Shown here: in pieces, positions 42,772 to 52,795 of the stretch
How the letters are laid out: each line of letters opens with the position of its first letter
Numbering within the stretch: position 1 is the stretch's first letter
Source of the DNA: Streptomyces sp. SS1-1
Lineage (GTDB): Bacteria > Actinomycetota > Actinomycetes > Streptomycetales > Streptomycetaceae
Direction of reading: 5' to 3'
NCBI RefSeq assembly: GCF_008973465.1
Contig: NZ_WBXN01000004.1
Location: 3,264,501-3,328,500 of the forward strand
Length of the DNA: 64,000 nt
Program-made: the position numbers and the translations under genes
The notes under the pieces: model-generated
Database searches by the model: none
Told to the model about the DNA's origin: nothing
The model's input: only the letters and a program-made list of their open reading frames with translations

Positions 42772-42830
42772 CACCTTCCTACAACGGATCGTCCGGCACG
42801 TTCCTGCCGGTAGAAGGGGGCCCATTCACC

Positions 42831-43922
<1,092 letters not shown>

Positions 43923-43962
43923 GGCGGCGATCACCGGGTGAGGCACCCGCGTTGAACGAGGA

Positions 43963-43992
43963 GGGCCCCGCAGACCCCTGCGGGGCCCTTTT
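43963..43992 (+). terminator. terminator of msiK
   Basis: GGGCCCCGCAG and CTGCGGGGCCC with a short loop and TTTT, 40 bases past the stop. Confidence 0.92.
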
Positions 43993-44130
43993 CCATGTCG
44001 ACAAATACCCCGGCAAACAGGGCATTTCGAGTGGTGTGCGTCAACACGCAACCCACGAAAGGGGACTGGCCGTCCCTCGAACCGGTGACTAAATGTCGCC
44101 ATATCCGCACTGAACGCTACCCTCACTCGC

Positions 44131-44586
44131 GTGAAGCACTCCACCACCCAACAGACACGACGCGGCCACCGGGGCCCCGCCCGCCAGCTCGGCCGCACTC
44201 TCGCCCTCGTCCTGCCCGTCGTCCTGGTGCTCTCCGGGACACTCGCGGTCACCCGGGTCAACTGGACGGGGAACTCCGACTCGGTGCTCACGGCGACCGA
44301 CGTCACGACCGTCGGCGGTGCGAAGAACGCCGCCCCGCGCGCTCCGCAGGACGTGCTGCGCGACCGGCTGCTGACCGAACTGCAGGAGAAGAACCCCGGG
44401 GTCGCCCTGACCCATCTCCAGCAGGCGGTCGACGAGCGTCCGTCGCTGGGCCGGCACTGCGCGTCCATCGCCCGCGCCCTCGGCCGCGCCGCGGTCCACG
44501 CGTACGGCCCGAACCGCGCGCAGTCGTTCGCCCGGCCCGTCTGCGACACCGCCTTCGCGTCGGGGGTGGCGACCGCCCACCGCTAG
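44131..44586 (+). CDS. hypothetical exported or membrane-anchored protein
   Basis: A 151-residue protein. A basic N-terminus leads into one hydrophobic stretch at residues 23-41 ('LGRTLALVLPVVLVLSGTLA'), then a helical outer part with two cysteines ('GRHCASIARALG', 'ARPVCDTAF'). A GTG start at 44131 is used. I do not recognise the family; a conserved syntenic gene sits beside msiK in relatives as I recall. The stop TAG lies in the target of a MITE-like element, so the C-terminus may or may not be original. Confidence 0.7.
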   Translation: MKHSTTQQTRRGHRGPARQLGRTLALVLPVVLVLSGTLAVTRVNWTGNSDSVLTATDVTTVGGAKNAAPRAPQDVLRDRLLTELQEKNPGVALTHLQQAVDERPSLGRHCASIARALGRAAVHAYGPNRAQSFARPVCDTAFASGVATAHR

Positions 44587-44700
44587 GTCGTGTCCGTAAA
44601 GTCCCGTCGTTCGCCCGTAGGGCGGCCGAGCGGTGTCCGGTGCGTGCTCTCGGCGTGCCGGACACCGCTCGGCAGGCGGGACTTTGCGGACACGGCCTAA
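44585..44700. mobile_element. MITE-like palindromic element 1 (about 116 bp)
   Basis: Terminal inverted repeats TAGG-CGTGTCCG-AAAGTCCCG match at 21 of 23 positions; inside is a 16-bp perfect stem (GCCGAGCGGTGTCCGG) with a 17-base loop. CTAG and CTAA at the ends fit the YTAR target typical of IS5-family elements of the IS427 type. No transposase. The left end coincides with the stop codon of the 44131 gene. Confidence 0.75.
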
Positions 44701-44794
44701 GCGCCGCCGGCCGGCTCGCTTCCGGACGGTTACGGCCGATGGCGGGCAGGTTTCCCGCGCATGCCGGGAGCGGGGCGCCGCGTACAGTGCGGTC

Positions 44795-45526
44795 ATGACT
44801 GATCCGAACGCCGCGTCCCGCCCCGTTCAAGCCGTCGTCCTGGCCGGTGGCCAGGGCACCCGGCTGCGCCCGTACACCGACGACCGGCCCAAGCCGATGG
44901 TCGAGATCCCCGGCACGGGGACGCCGATCATCGGCCATCAGCTCGTCTGGCTCGCCGAGGAGGGCGTGACGGACGTCGTGATCAGCTGTGGGCATCTCGC
45001 GGAGGTGCTCCAGGACTGGCTGAAGTCGGCGGACCTGCCTGTGCGCGTCACGACCGTCGTCGAGACCGAGCCCCTCGGTCGCGGCGGCGGTCTGAAGTAT
45101 GCCGCCGCACATCTCCCGCACCCCGACCAGCCCTGGTACGCCACCAACGGCGACATCTGGACGCGTTTCTCGCTGCGCGACATGGCCGACTTCCACGCCG
45201 AGCGTGACGCCGTCGCCACCCTCGCCCTCGCGCGGCCGCGTATCCCCTGGGGCGCCGTGAAGACGGACGGCTTCGGGCACATCACGGACTTCATCGAGGC
45301 CCCGCCGTCGACCTTCGAGATCAACGCGGGCGTCTACGTCTTCTCCCCCGCCTTCGCCGGCCTGCTGCCCGAACGCGGCGACCACGAGCGCACCACGTTC
45401 CCCCATCTCGCCCGCGAGCAGCGCCTGTACGGCTTCCCGATCCCGCAGGGCGCGTACTGGAGGGCCATCGACACCGCGAAGGACCTCACGGAGGCCGCGA
45501 AGGAACTGGCGGCCCTGGGCCGCTGA
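44795..45526 (+). CDS. NDP-sugar pyrophosphorylase family nucleotidyltransferase
   Basis: A 243-residue single-domain enzyme. 'AVVLAGGQGTRLRPYTDDRP' near residue 13 is the nucleotide-binding signature, 'KPMVEIPG' follows, 'YATNGDIWTRF' near residue 113 has the metal-binding Asp and 'FEINAGVYVF' the sugar-binding motif. It couples a sugar phosphate to NTP; GDP-mannose- or glucose-type activity fits but the specificity is not readable. No left-handed beta-helix acyltransferase domain is attached. It has its own terminator. Confidence 0.9.
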   Translation: MTDPNAASRPVQAVVLAGGQGTRLRPYTDDRPKPMVEIPGTGTPIIGHQLVWLAEEGVTDVVISCGHLAEVLQDWLKSADLPVRVTTVVETEPLGRGGGLKYAAAHLPHPDQPWYATNGDIWTRFSLRDMADFHAERDAVATLALARPRIPWGAVKTDGFGHITDFIEAPPSTFEINAGVYVFSPAFAGLLPERGDHERTTFPHLAREQRLYGFPIPQGAYWRAIDTAKDLTEAAKELAALGR

Positions 45527-45565
45527 ACGCCCCCTCGGCGGCCGTACGACGGCCCCCACAGCGGA

Positions 45566-45600
45566 GAAGGGGCCCCGGACGAGATGTCCGAGGCCCCTTC
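45566..45600 (+). terminator. terminator of the nucleotidyltransferase gene
   Basis: GAAGGGGCC and GGCCCCTTC with an inner CGGAC/GTCCG stem, 39 bases past the stop. Confidence 0.82.
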
Positions 45601-45618
45601 GGCGTCCTGCGGTGCCAG

Positions 45619-45786
45619 CTAGTGCTGTGACCGGAAAAGTTCACCGGCTCGCGGCGCCCGGCACGGCACCTCGCCGCGTTGTCGCATGACCCGAGTACAT
45701 CCAGTACGCGGGTCATGCTCCGCCTTGCGATGCACCGCACCGGACGCCACGAGCTTCCCGGCGAACCTTCCCGGTCACAGCACTAG
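45619..45786. mobile_element. MITE-like palindromic element 2 (168 bp)
   Basis: CTAGTGCTGTGACCGG at 45619 and its complement at 45786 start 29-bp terminal inverted repeats with three mismatches. The middle holds a 10-bp hairpin (GCATGACCCG...CGGGTCATGC). CTAG is at both ends. No transposase. The right CTAG contains the stop codon TAG of the DoxX-type gene. Confidence 0.75.
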
Positions 45787-47435
45787 CCGAGCAGACCGCC
45801 CACCAGTCCGGGCCGGTCCGGCTCGGAGCCGCCGCCCGTGGAGCCGCCTCCGCCGGAGGTCGGGCCGCCGGACGTCGGGTCGGTGGTGCCGGGCTCCTGG
45901 TCGGTCGGCGACGACTGCTGGGGCGGCGCCTGCCCGGCCGTCCCCTGCGTCTGGCTGGGCGTCCCGGCCCCGGTCGAGCCGGTGTCCCGGGTGGCGCCCG
46001 GGGCGCTCGCGGCGCCGGACGGGGACGCGGCGCCCGACGTGGCGCCCTGCGTCGGCGAGTTGGAGGCCGACGGCGTCTTCCGGTGCCGCTTGTGCGGCTC
46101 CTGCGGCAGGGGCGAGCCGGGGAGCTCGTTGCGCGGGGCCTCTCCCGGGCCGGGCACCACCACACGGTCGGCGTCGCGGACGGCACCGCCGAGCAGGGAG
46201 CCGACGAGCAGGGTCAGCCCGGTGACGAGCGCCGTGATCAGGGCGCCGCGGCGCAGCACGTACTGCCGCAGCTCCCAGATGTCGGAGCGGGGGCCGAGCC
46301 GGCGCCAGGCCATGCCCGCGAGGCGTCCGTCGATGGAGTAGACGGGCGCGCCGGCGATGATCAGCGGGGACCAGGCGGCGAGGTAGATGATGTCGGGCGC
46401 GTCGTAGGCCGGGACGCTCTTCCAGCTGACGGTGACCAGCAGCGCGGCGGACAGCAGGGCGCCGACGACCGCGGCGACCCGCTGCCAGCAGCCGAGGACC
46501 GTGAGGACGCCGACGATGACCTGGAAGAAGGCGATCACGAGGCCCGAGCCGACCGGGTGCGCGAGCGCGAACTGGCGCAGCGGCTCGGCGACTTCCCACG
46601 GATGCAGGGTGTTGAGCCAGGTCACCATGGAGCCGCGCTTGCCGCCGTCGAAGTAGACGGGGTCGCACAGCTTGCCCATGCCGGCGTAGATCGAGATGAA
46701 GCCGAGGAAGACGCGCAGCGGGAGCAGGACGACGCCGAGGTTCATCCGGCGTCCGGGGTAGTACGCGTGGCGGGCGGGGTCGTCGCCGGAGCGCCTGGGC
46801 GCCGCCTCGGTCCCGTCGTCCGGCTCGCCGTCGTCGTCGTGCGGGCCGAAGTCGTCGGCGGTGTAAGCGAATTCCTCGTCGTACGCGCTCTCGACCGTGC
46901 GCATGTGGGGCAGCAGACGGGTCTCCAGGGACTCGTCGTGCGTGCGCTGCGCGCCCACGATCGGGGTCTCGACGGTCCGGGTCAGGTCGTCGTCGTAGCC
47001 GCCGTCGCCGTAGCCGCCGGCATAGCCGGCGCCGACGTCGACGCGCGGGATGACCTGGGTGCCGCCGCCGTAGGGGTCCGGTTCGTCACCGTGCCGGACG
47101 CTGCCGTCCCGGGCGGCCTGGAGGAGGCGGTGGGCGCCGGTGTCGTCGGGCGCCGACATGCCGTTCCAGACGGACACCCGGCGCCGGGCGCCGGCCGCCG
47201 CGCCCGCGGCGCTTGCGGCGGGCACGCGGGCGGGGTCCTCGGTGGCGCTCAGGTGCCGTGCGATCCGCTGGGACGTGGGGCGCCCGGTGGACGCGCCCAG
47301 CAGCACGCGGAAGCTCGCGTGATTGACGATGATCTGCGCCGGATCGCTCGGCACCTTCACCATGCTCAGCGCGGGAGCGTCGTCGTATCCCGACGAGCGG
47401 TCCCCCGTGGGAGTGCGGGGTGTTCTGGTGTCCAC
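45783..47435 (-). CDS. DoxX-family membrane protein with long disordered ends
   Basis: About 550 residues. Residues 1-230 are hydrophilic, Gly/Asp/Arg-rich. From about 232 a DoxX-like domain of four or more membrane segments follows ('LGVVLLPLRVFLGFISIYAG', 'GSGLVIAFFQVIVGVLTVLG', 'AVVGALLSAALLVTVSWKS'), with one more segment ('LITALVTGLTLLVGSLLGG') near 395. The last 120 residues are Ser/Gly/Thr/Pro-rich. DoxX proteins are tied to thiosulfate or thiol redox in other bacteria. GTG 47435 or TTG 47441 is the start. The TAG stop lies in element 2. Confidence 0.85.
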   Translation of the reverse strand: MDTRTPRTPTGDRSSGYDDAPALSMVKVPSDPAQIIVNHASFRVLLGASTGRPTSQRIARHLSATEDPARVPAASAAGAAAGARRRVSVWNGMSAPDDTGAHRLLQAARDGSVRHGDEPDPYGGGTQVIPRVDVGAGYAGGYGDGGYDDDLTRTVETPIVGAQRTHDESLETRLLPHMRTVESAYDEEFAYTADDFGPHDDDGEPDDGTEAAPRRSGDDPARHAYYPGRRMNLGVVLLPLRVFLGFISIYAGMGKLCDPVYFDGGKRGSMVTWLNTLHPWEVAEPLRQFALAHPVGSGLVIAFFQVIVGVLTVLGCWQRVAAVVGALLSAALLVTVSWKSVPAYDAPDIIYLAAWSPLIIAGAPVYSIDGRLAGMAWRRLGPRSDIWELRQYVLRRGALITALVTGLTLLVGSLLGGAVRDADRVVVPGPGEAPRNELPGSPLPQEPHKRHRKTPSASNSPTQGATSGAASPSGAASAPGATRDTGSTGAGTPSQTQGTAGQAPPQQSSPTDQEPGTTDPTSGGPTSGGGGSTGGGSEPDRPGLVGGLLG

Positions 47436-47471
47436 ACTCAACTAACCGAGTGACGCGAGGTTAGGACACTG

Positions 47472-47507
47472 CCTTGACCGGTCCGATCTGTCCGGACCCC
47501 GTCAAGG
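47472..47507 (-). terminator. hairpin after rlmB
   Basis: CCTTGAC/GTCAAGG and GGTCCG/CGGACC form a nested stem about 63 bases past the rlmB stop. Confidence 0.5.
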
Positions 47508-47569
47508 ATGCGCAGGTCGCACCACTGTCAGCACAATTAGCCCGCACGGGTGACCCCACGGACAGGTGT

Positions 47570-48511
47570 TCAGCGACGCCTGCGGGCCGCCTCGTACAGC
47601 ACGATCCCCGCCGCCACACCGGCGTTGAGGGACTCGGCGCCACCGGGCATCGGGATGCGCACCCGGACGTCGCACGTCTCGCCGACCAGCCGCGACAGGC
47701 CCTTGCCCTCGCTGCCGACGACGATGACGACCGGGCCGTCCAGGGCCTCCAGCTCGCCGAGGTCGGCCTCCCCGTCGGCGGCGAGACCGACGACCACGAG
47801 ACCCGCCTTCTTGTACGCCTCCAGCGCCCGGGTCAGGTTCGTCGCCCGGGCGACCGGCGTGCGGGCCGCCGTACCGGCGGACGTCTTCCAGGCACCGGCC
47901 GTCATGCCTGCCGCGCGCCGCTCGGGCACGACCACGCCGTGACCGCCGAACGCGGAGACCGAGCGCACGACCGCGCCCAGGTTGCGCGGGTCGGTCACGC
48001 CGTCGAGCGCGACGATGAGCGGGTCCTCGCCGGCGTCGGCGGCGGCGCCCGCCAGGTCCTCGGGGTGCGCGTACTCGTACGGCGGGACCTGCAGGACGAG
48101 GCCCTGGTGGTTCAGGCCGTTCGTCATACGGTCCAGCTCGGGGCGCGGGGCCTCCATCAGGTTGATGCCGCCGCGCTCGGCGGCGAGCTGGAGGGCCTCG
48201 CGGACGCGCTCGTCGTTGTCGATGAACTGCTGCACGTAGAGGGTGCTGGCGGGCACGCCCTCGCGCAGCGCCTCGACGACGGGGTTGCGGCCGACGACCA
48301 GCTCCGAGGTGCCCTTGCCGCCGCGGCCGCGCGGCGTGGGACGGCGCACGGTCTGCTTCGCCTTGGCGTTGGCGACGCGGTTCTTCTTGTGCCCCTTGCG
48401 CATCTCGGCGGGCGGCGTCGGACCCCGGCCCTCGAGACCCTTGCGTCGCTGGCCGCCACTGCCGACCTGCGCGCCCTTCTTGCCGGACATGCGGCGGTTG
48501 TTCGCGGCCAT
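47570..48511 (-). CDS. rlmB: 23S rRNA (guanosine-2'-O-)-methyltransferase RlmB-type
   Basis: A 313-residue SPOUT methyltransferase. A basic N-terminal extension of about 65 residues precedes the substrate-binding domain ('[16 protein letters not shown]'). The SAM knot shows motif 1 '[20 protein letters not shown]', motif 2 '[15 protein letters not shown]' and motif 3 '[18 protein letters not shown]'. It methylates ribose in 23S rRNA. It follows cysS in the same direction with a 99-base gap, a conserved pairing in actinobacteria. Confidence 0.93.
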   Translation of the reverse strand: MAANNRRMSGKKGAQVGSGGQRRKGLEGRGPTPPAEMRKGHKKNRVANAKAKQTVRRPTPRGRGGKGTSELVVGRNPVVEALREGVPASTLYVQQFIDNDERVREALQLAAERGGINLMEAPRPELDRMTNGLNHQGLVLQVPPYEYAHPEDLAGAAADAGEDPLIVALDGVTDPRNLGAVVRSVSAFGGHGVVVPERRAAGMTAGAWKTSAGTAARTPVARATNLTRALEAYKKAGLVVVGLAADGEADLGELEALDGPVVIVVGSEGKGLSRLVGETCDVRVRIPMPGGAESLNAGVAAGIVLYEAARRRR

Positions 48512-48557
48512 GACCTACCTGTCTGTCGTGAGCGTTCGAAAGTACGTACTGTGCAGT

Positions 48558-48583
48558 GTGCCGCCCGGAGGGCCGGGCGGCAC
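48558..48583 (-). terminator. hairpin between cysS and rlmB
   Basis: GTGCCGCCCGG and CCGGGCGGCAC form an 11-bp stem, 28 bases past the cysS stop. No T run; it may attenuate rather than end transcription. Confidence 0.6.
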
Positions 48584-48610
48584 AATCGATCTTCCCGGGA
48601 GCCGGTCCGG

Positions 48611-50008
48611 TCAGCGCGGGCCGAGGCTCCAGCGCGGACCCTGCGGGCTGTCCTCGATGACGAGCCCGGACTGGTTGAGCTGGTCGCGGATGGCGTCCGC
48701 GGTCGCCCAGTCCTTGCGGGAGCGGGCCGCCTCGCGCTGGTCCAGGACCATCCGGACGAGGGTGTCCACGACGCCGTGCAGATCCTCGCCCCGGTCGGTC
48801 TCACCGGCCCAGTGCGGGTCGAGCGGGTCGAGACCCAACACACCGAGCATCGCCCGCACCTCGGCGAGGCGCGCCACGGCGGCCTCCTTGTCGTCGGCGG
48901 CCAGCGCGCTGTTGCCCTGCCGGACCGTCGTGTGCACGACCGCGAGCGCCTGCGGGACGCCGAGGTCGTCGTCCATGGCCTCGGCGAACGCGGGCGGCAC
49001 GTCGGCGGAGGGCTCGACGGCGCCGGCCTTCTCCACGACGCGCTGCACGAAGCCCTCGATCCGGGCGAACGCGGACTCGGCCTCGCGCAGGGCCTCCTCG
49101 CTGTACTCGATGGTCGAGCGGTAGTGCGGGGTGCCGAGGTAGTAGCGCAGGACGATCGGGCGCCACTGCTTGACCATCTCGGACACCAGCACGCTGTTGC
49201 CGAGGGACTTCGACATCTTCTCGCCGCTCATGGTGACCCAGGCGTTGTGCACCCAGTACCGGGCGAAGTCGTCGCCGTAGGCCTTGGCCTGGGCGATCTC
49301 GTTCTCGTGGTGCGGGAAGATCAGGTCGAGTCCGCCGCCGTGGATGTCGAAGGCGGAGCCCAGGTACTTGTGGGCCATCGCCGAGCACTCCAGGTGCCAG
49401 CCGGGACGGCCCCGGCCCCACGGCGTCTCCCAGTCGGGCTCACCGGGCTTGGCGGCCTTCCACATCGCGAAGTCGCGCGGGTCCCGCTTGCCGGTGATGC
49501 CGTCCTCGGGGGGCTGGCGCATCTCGTCGAGGTCCTGCCGGGACAGCTCCAGGTAGGAGGGCCAGGAGCGGACGTCGAAGTAGACGCTGCCGTCCGCCTC
49601 GTAGGCGTGCCCGCGCTGGATGAGGCCGCGCATCATCTCGACCATCTCGGTGATGTGGCCGGTGGCGCGCGGCTCGTACGTCGGCGGGAGGCAGCCGAGG
49701 GCGGTGTAGCCGTCGGTGAAGGCGCGCTCGTTCTCGTAGCCGATGGCCCACCAGGGACGGCCCTGTTCCACGGACTTGGTGATGATCTTGTCGTCGATGT
49801 CCGTGACGTTCCTGATGAAGGTCACGTCATAGCCGCGGTACGCGAACCAGCGGCGCATGATGTCGAAGTTGAGACCGGAGCGGATGTGCCCGATGTGCGG
49901 CGCGGCCTGCACGGTGGCGCCACAGAGGTAGATCGAGACACAGCCCGGCTTGAGCGGGGTGAAGTCACGGATCTGCCGGGCGCTGGTGTCGTACAGCCGA
50001 ATAGTCAC
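48611..50008 (-). CDS. cysS: cysteinyl-tRNA synthetase
   Basis: A 465-residue class I synthetase. '[20 protein letters not shown]' near residue 27 holds the first zinc Cys and the HIGH-type signature (HIGH), '[13 protein letters not shown]' near residue 210 more zinc ligands, and '[12 protein letters not shown]' near residue 268 the KMSKS motif. Length and start ([16 protein letters not shown]) are normal. It charges tRNA-Cys. Confidence 0.97.
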   Translation of the reverse strand: MTIRLYDTSARQIRDFTPLKPGCVSIYLCGATVQAAPHIGHIRSGLNFDIMRRWFAYRGYDVTFIRNVTDIDDKIITKSVEQGRPWWAIGYENERAFTDGYTALGCLPPTYEPRATGHITEMVEMMRGLIQRGHAYEADGSVYFDVRSWPSYLELSRQDLDEMRQPPEDGITGKRDPRDFAMWKAAKPGEPDWETPWGRGRPGWHLECSAMAHKYLGSAFDIHGGGLDLIFPHHENEIAQAKAYGDDFARYWVHNAWVTMSGEKMSKSLGNSVLVSEMVKQWRPIVLRYYLGTPHYRSTIEYSEEALREAESAFARIEGFVQRVVEKAGAVEPSADVPPAFAEAMDDDLGVPQALAVVHTTVRQGNSALAADDKEAAVARLAEVRAMLGVLGLDPLDPHWAGETDRGEDLHGVVDTLVRMVLDQREAARSRKDWATADAIRDQLNQSGLVIEDSPQGPRWSLGPR

Positions 50009-50086
50009 GACACCTAGGGTAGTGGGCCGATCCCACTGCCCGGTGCCTTGGCGGCGATTCGCCGCCGTCCCGCGCCGCGGCCGCCG

Positions 50087-50593
50087 TCAGCCGTCCCCGG
50101 CGACCCGCACGACCAGCGCCGTCGCCACGGCCATCAGCCCCTCGTCCCGGCCGGGGAAGCCCAGGCCGTCCGTCGTCGCGCCCGACACCGACACCGGTGC
50201 GCCCGCCGCCTCGGAGAGGACCTTCTGGGCCTCGTCGCGGCGCTTGCCGATCTTCGGGCGGGGGCCGACGACCTGCACGGCGATGTTCCCGATCCGGAAG
50301 CCGGCCTCGCGCACGATCCGGGCGGCCTCCGTCAGCAGGACGGTCCCCGGCGCCCCCGACCACTCGGGGCGCCCGGTGCCGAAGTGCTGTCCGAGGTCGC
50401 CGAGCCCGGCCGCCGAGAACAGCGCGTTGCACGCGGCGTGCGCGACGACGTCCGCGTCGGAGTGACCCGCGAGTCCGGGGCCCTCCCCCTCCCACTTCAG
50501 GCCGGCGCACCACAGGTCGCGGCCGTCCTCGAAGGCGTGGATGTCGGTGCCGATGCCGACCCGGGGCAGCGGCGGGAACGTCTCAGAAGCCAT
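50087..50593 (-). CDS. ispF: 2-C-methyl-D-erythritol 2,4-cyclodiphosphate synthase
   Basis: A 168-residue MEP-pathway enzyme. '[16 protein letters not shown]' near residue 9 and '[20 protein letters not shown]' near residue 38 hold the zinc ligands, and 'GLGDLGQHF' and the flexible loop follow. It cyclises the product of the IspD/IspE steps toward isoprenoids. It overlaps ispD by 11 bases, the usual ispDF pairing. Confidence 0.96.
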   Translation of the reverse strand: MASETFPPLPRVGIGTDIHAFEDGRDLWCAGLKWEGEGPGLAGHSDADVVAHAACNALFSAAGLGDLGQHFGTGRPEWSGAPGTVLLTEAARIVREAGFRIGNIAVQVVGPRPKIGKRRDEAQKVLSEAAGAPVSVSGATTDGLGFPGRDEGLMAVATALVVRVAGDG

Positions 50594-51347
50594 CGTTGAG
50601 CCTCCTGCGGGCGAGGACCGCCTCGGCGAGCACCAGGTCCAGGGGGCGGGTGACCTTGAAGGCCTCCTCGTGGCCGGGCACGACCACGACGGTCAGGCCG
50701 AGCCGCTCGACCATGCTCGCGTCGTCGGTGACGTCCTCGGTCACGGTCTCGTGCGCGCGGACCAGCGTGGCGCGGTCGAAGCCCTGCGGGGTCTGCACCG
50801 CGCGCAGCCGGGCGCGCGACGGGGTGGCCACCACCGGTTCGGGGGTGCCGGGCACCTCGGCGGGCTCGACCTCCTTGACCGTGTCGGCGAGCGGCAGGGC
50901 GGGCACGACGGCCGGGGCGCCGTCGCGGACGGCCTCGATGACGGCGTCCACGGTGTCGACGGGGACCAGCGGGCGGGCCGCGTCGTGCACCAGGACGATG
51001 TCCTGGTCCGGCGGCAGCGCGTCCAGGCCGAGCCGGACGGACTCCTGCCGGGACTCGCCGCCGGGCACGACCAGGAAGTCGGTCCTCTCGGGCAGCGCGT
51101 GCGCGTCGAGCAGGCTCTTGACCTCGGGGGCTCCGTCGGGCGGGGCCACGACGACCACGAGCGAGACGGAACGCGAGGCCGCCATGGCGCGGACGGCGTG
51201 GATGAGCATGGGCGTGCCGTTCAGCGCGCGGAGCGCCTTGGGGGCGCCCGGACCGAGGCGCACACCCCGTCCGGCGGCCGGGATCACGACGGCCGTACGG
51301 GTGCCGGCGCGCTCTTGCGGGGGCGAGGGACGCGATTCGTCGGACAT
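50583..51347 (-). CDS. ispD: 2-C-methyl-D-erythritol 4-phosphate cytidylyltransferase
   Basis: A 254-residue CTP-dependent enzyme. '[20 protein letters not shown]' near residue 19 is the CTP-binding loop, and '[17 protein letters not shown]' near residue 119 and '[15 protein letters not shown]' near residue 189 are the IspD hallmarks. It makes CDP-methylerythritol. The ATG at 51347 is used. It overlaps ispF. Confidence 0.95.
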   Translation of the reverse strand: MSDESRPSPPQERAGTRTAVVIPAAGRGVRLGPGAPKALRALNGTPMLIHAVRAMAASRSVSLVVVVAPPDGAPEVKSLLDAHALPERTDFLVVPGGESRQESVRLGLDALPPDQDIVLVHDAARPLVPVDTVDAVIEAVRDGAPAVVPALPLADTVKEVEPAEVPGTPEPVVATPSRARLRAVQTPQGFDRATLVRAHETVTEDVTDDASMVERLGLTVVVVPGHEEAFKVTRPLDLVLAEAVLARRRLNDGF

Positions 51348-51697
51348 CGGTTCCTGTCAGGTTTGTGTGCTCGGCCCAGGTGGGTATGGCCTGGGCGTGC
51401 CCCCTGCTCGAGCGTCAGCCTGAGCTGGGGGAGTGCCGGGCGCGACACCTTGACCGGACCCTTCCGTGACAGTCGGTCGAGCCAGCTGCCCGGGCCCGGC
51501 ACGTCCAGTATCGGGGGCGCCCCCGAGATCAGACGTCAGCGCAGGTGCGAACGTGCCGCAGCGCCCGGCGACTGGAGGGTCATCGGGCACCGCGGCACTT
51601 TTTTGGATCACAACTCTGGTCGATCACACCTTTTGTCGATCACACAGCTGCGATCACACAGCACTGGCTGGTGCTGAGCTGAGGCGGATGGACCGCG
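51348..51697. other. intergenic region carD / ispD with two repeat features
   Basis: 350 bases without a gene. At 51400-51433 CCCCC-TGCTCGAG...GAGC-TGGGGG forms a hairpin of a type scattered widely in Streptomyces genomes. At 51608-51660 GATCACA occurs four times with start-to-start spacings of 16, 16 and 14 bases. The ispD promoter must be here. Confidence 0.55.
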
Positions 51698-52180
51698 TCA
51701 GGACGCGAGGACCTCGTCGAGCAGGGCCTCGGCCTTGTCCTCGTTCGTGTTCTCCGCGAGGGCGAGCTCGCTCACCAGGATCTGCCGGGCCTTGGCGAGC
51801 ATGCGCTTCTCACCGGCGGACAGTCCGCGCTCGCGCTCACGACGCCACAGGTCACGCACGACTTCCGCGACCTTGATGACATCGCCGGAGGCGAGCTTCT
51901 CCAGATTTGCCTTGTAACGACGCGACCAGTTCGTGGGCTCCTCGGCGTACGGCGCGCGCAGCACCTCGAAGACCCGGTCCAGCCCGTCCTGACCGACCAC
52001 ATCACGTACGCCGACGAACTCCGCATTGTCCGCTGGCACACGTACCGTCAGGTCACCCTGGGCGACCTTCAGCACCAAGTAGGTCTTGTCCACGCCTTTG
52101 ATCTGACGAGTTTCGATAGCCTCGATCAGCGCGGCCCCGTGATGGGGATAGACCACGGTGTCGCCAACCTTGAACGTCAT
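51698..52180 (-). CDS. carD: CarD-family RNA polymerase-binding transcription regulator
   Basis: A 160-residue CarD/CdnL protein. Residues 1-60 form the Tudor-like RNA polymerase beta-binding domain ('[20 protein letters not shown]', '[18 protein letters not shown]'), the rest a helical DNA-binding domain ('[20 protein letters not shown]'), including the Trp that wedges the -10 element ('[10 protein letters not shown]'). In actinobacteria CarD stabilises open promoter complexes, above all for rRNA. It is monocistronic, upstream of ispDF. Confidence 0.96.
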   Translation of the reverse strand: MTFKVGDTVVYPHHGAALIEAIETRQIKGVDKTYLVLKVAQGDLTVRVPADNAEFVGVRDVVGQDGLDRVFEVLRAPYAEEPTNWSRRYKANLEKLASGDVIKVAEVVRDLWRRERERGLSAGEKRMLAKARQILVSELALAENTNEDKAEALLDEVLAS

Positions 52181-52795
52181 GTGACAGGTACCCCTTCCGT
52201 GGCTATCCAGGGTAACACGGAAACGGGCGGTTCTGAATGGCGTTTTCGCAGGTCAGGGCATATCTCAGGGCTTGACAACTCCAACAGGAACGTGCTGCGC
52301 GGGCCGAGCGGAAGCAGGTATTCGCAGGTCGGAGGGGCTCTGCGGGCGGGCCGAAACGTGCGCGTCACGCACCCCCGAGCCTGCCCACGAGTGACCTAAC
52401 GTACACAAATGTCCGGTTCCATGTGTGCGACTTCCGCTACTCCGTTCGGCGTCCCCGAGTCGGGTCCCGGCCGATTCCGGAATTGATCACAACCCGGTCG
52501 GCGGTACGTCCGGTGATCAATTCCGGGGCGTCCGCACATTCCTTCACAAAAATGCCGCGAGCCGCCGAGCGGCCTCCTTATGTGAATGACGGACCAGCTC
52601 ACGGGCAATGCCGCGCGCGGAGCACAAGTGGGTGAAGGGACGGGTGGTGGAAGGGGGACCTTCGGTGGCAGTTGGCCGCGCAGGGGAGGGTCGGGTGCGG
52701 CGGCGCGGGAACGGCTCGGTAACCTGAGGCCGCTGACAGACACTTAGGGCGGCTCCACGCGCCCGCCCCGTTCGAGTCAAGGAGTTGCCGCCGCC
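52181..52795. other. 615-base divergent intergenic region carD / lipoprotein
   Basis: No credible gene. It contains a perfect 14-bp inverted repeat (CCGGAATTGATCAC and its complement at 52477-52490 and 52513-52526, 22-base spacer) and a lower-GC core typical of promoters. The lipoprotein gene has AAGGAG at 52779. Confidence 0.5.

Noticed and set aside
44131..44586. Anti-sigma or RsbW-type function
   Set aside because: Only one hydrophobic segment and no recognisable domain; kept as hypothetical.
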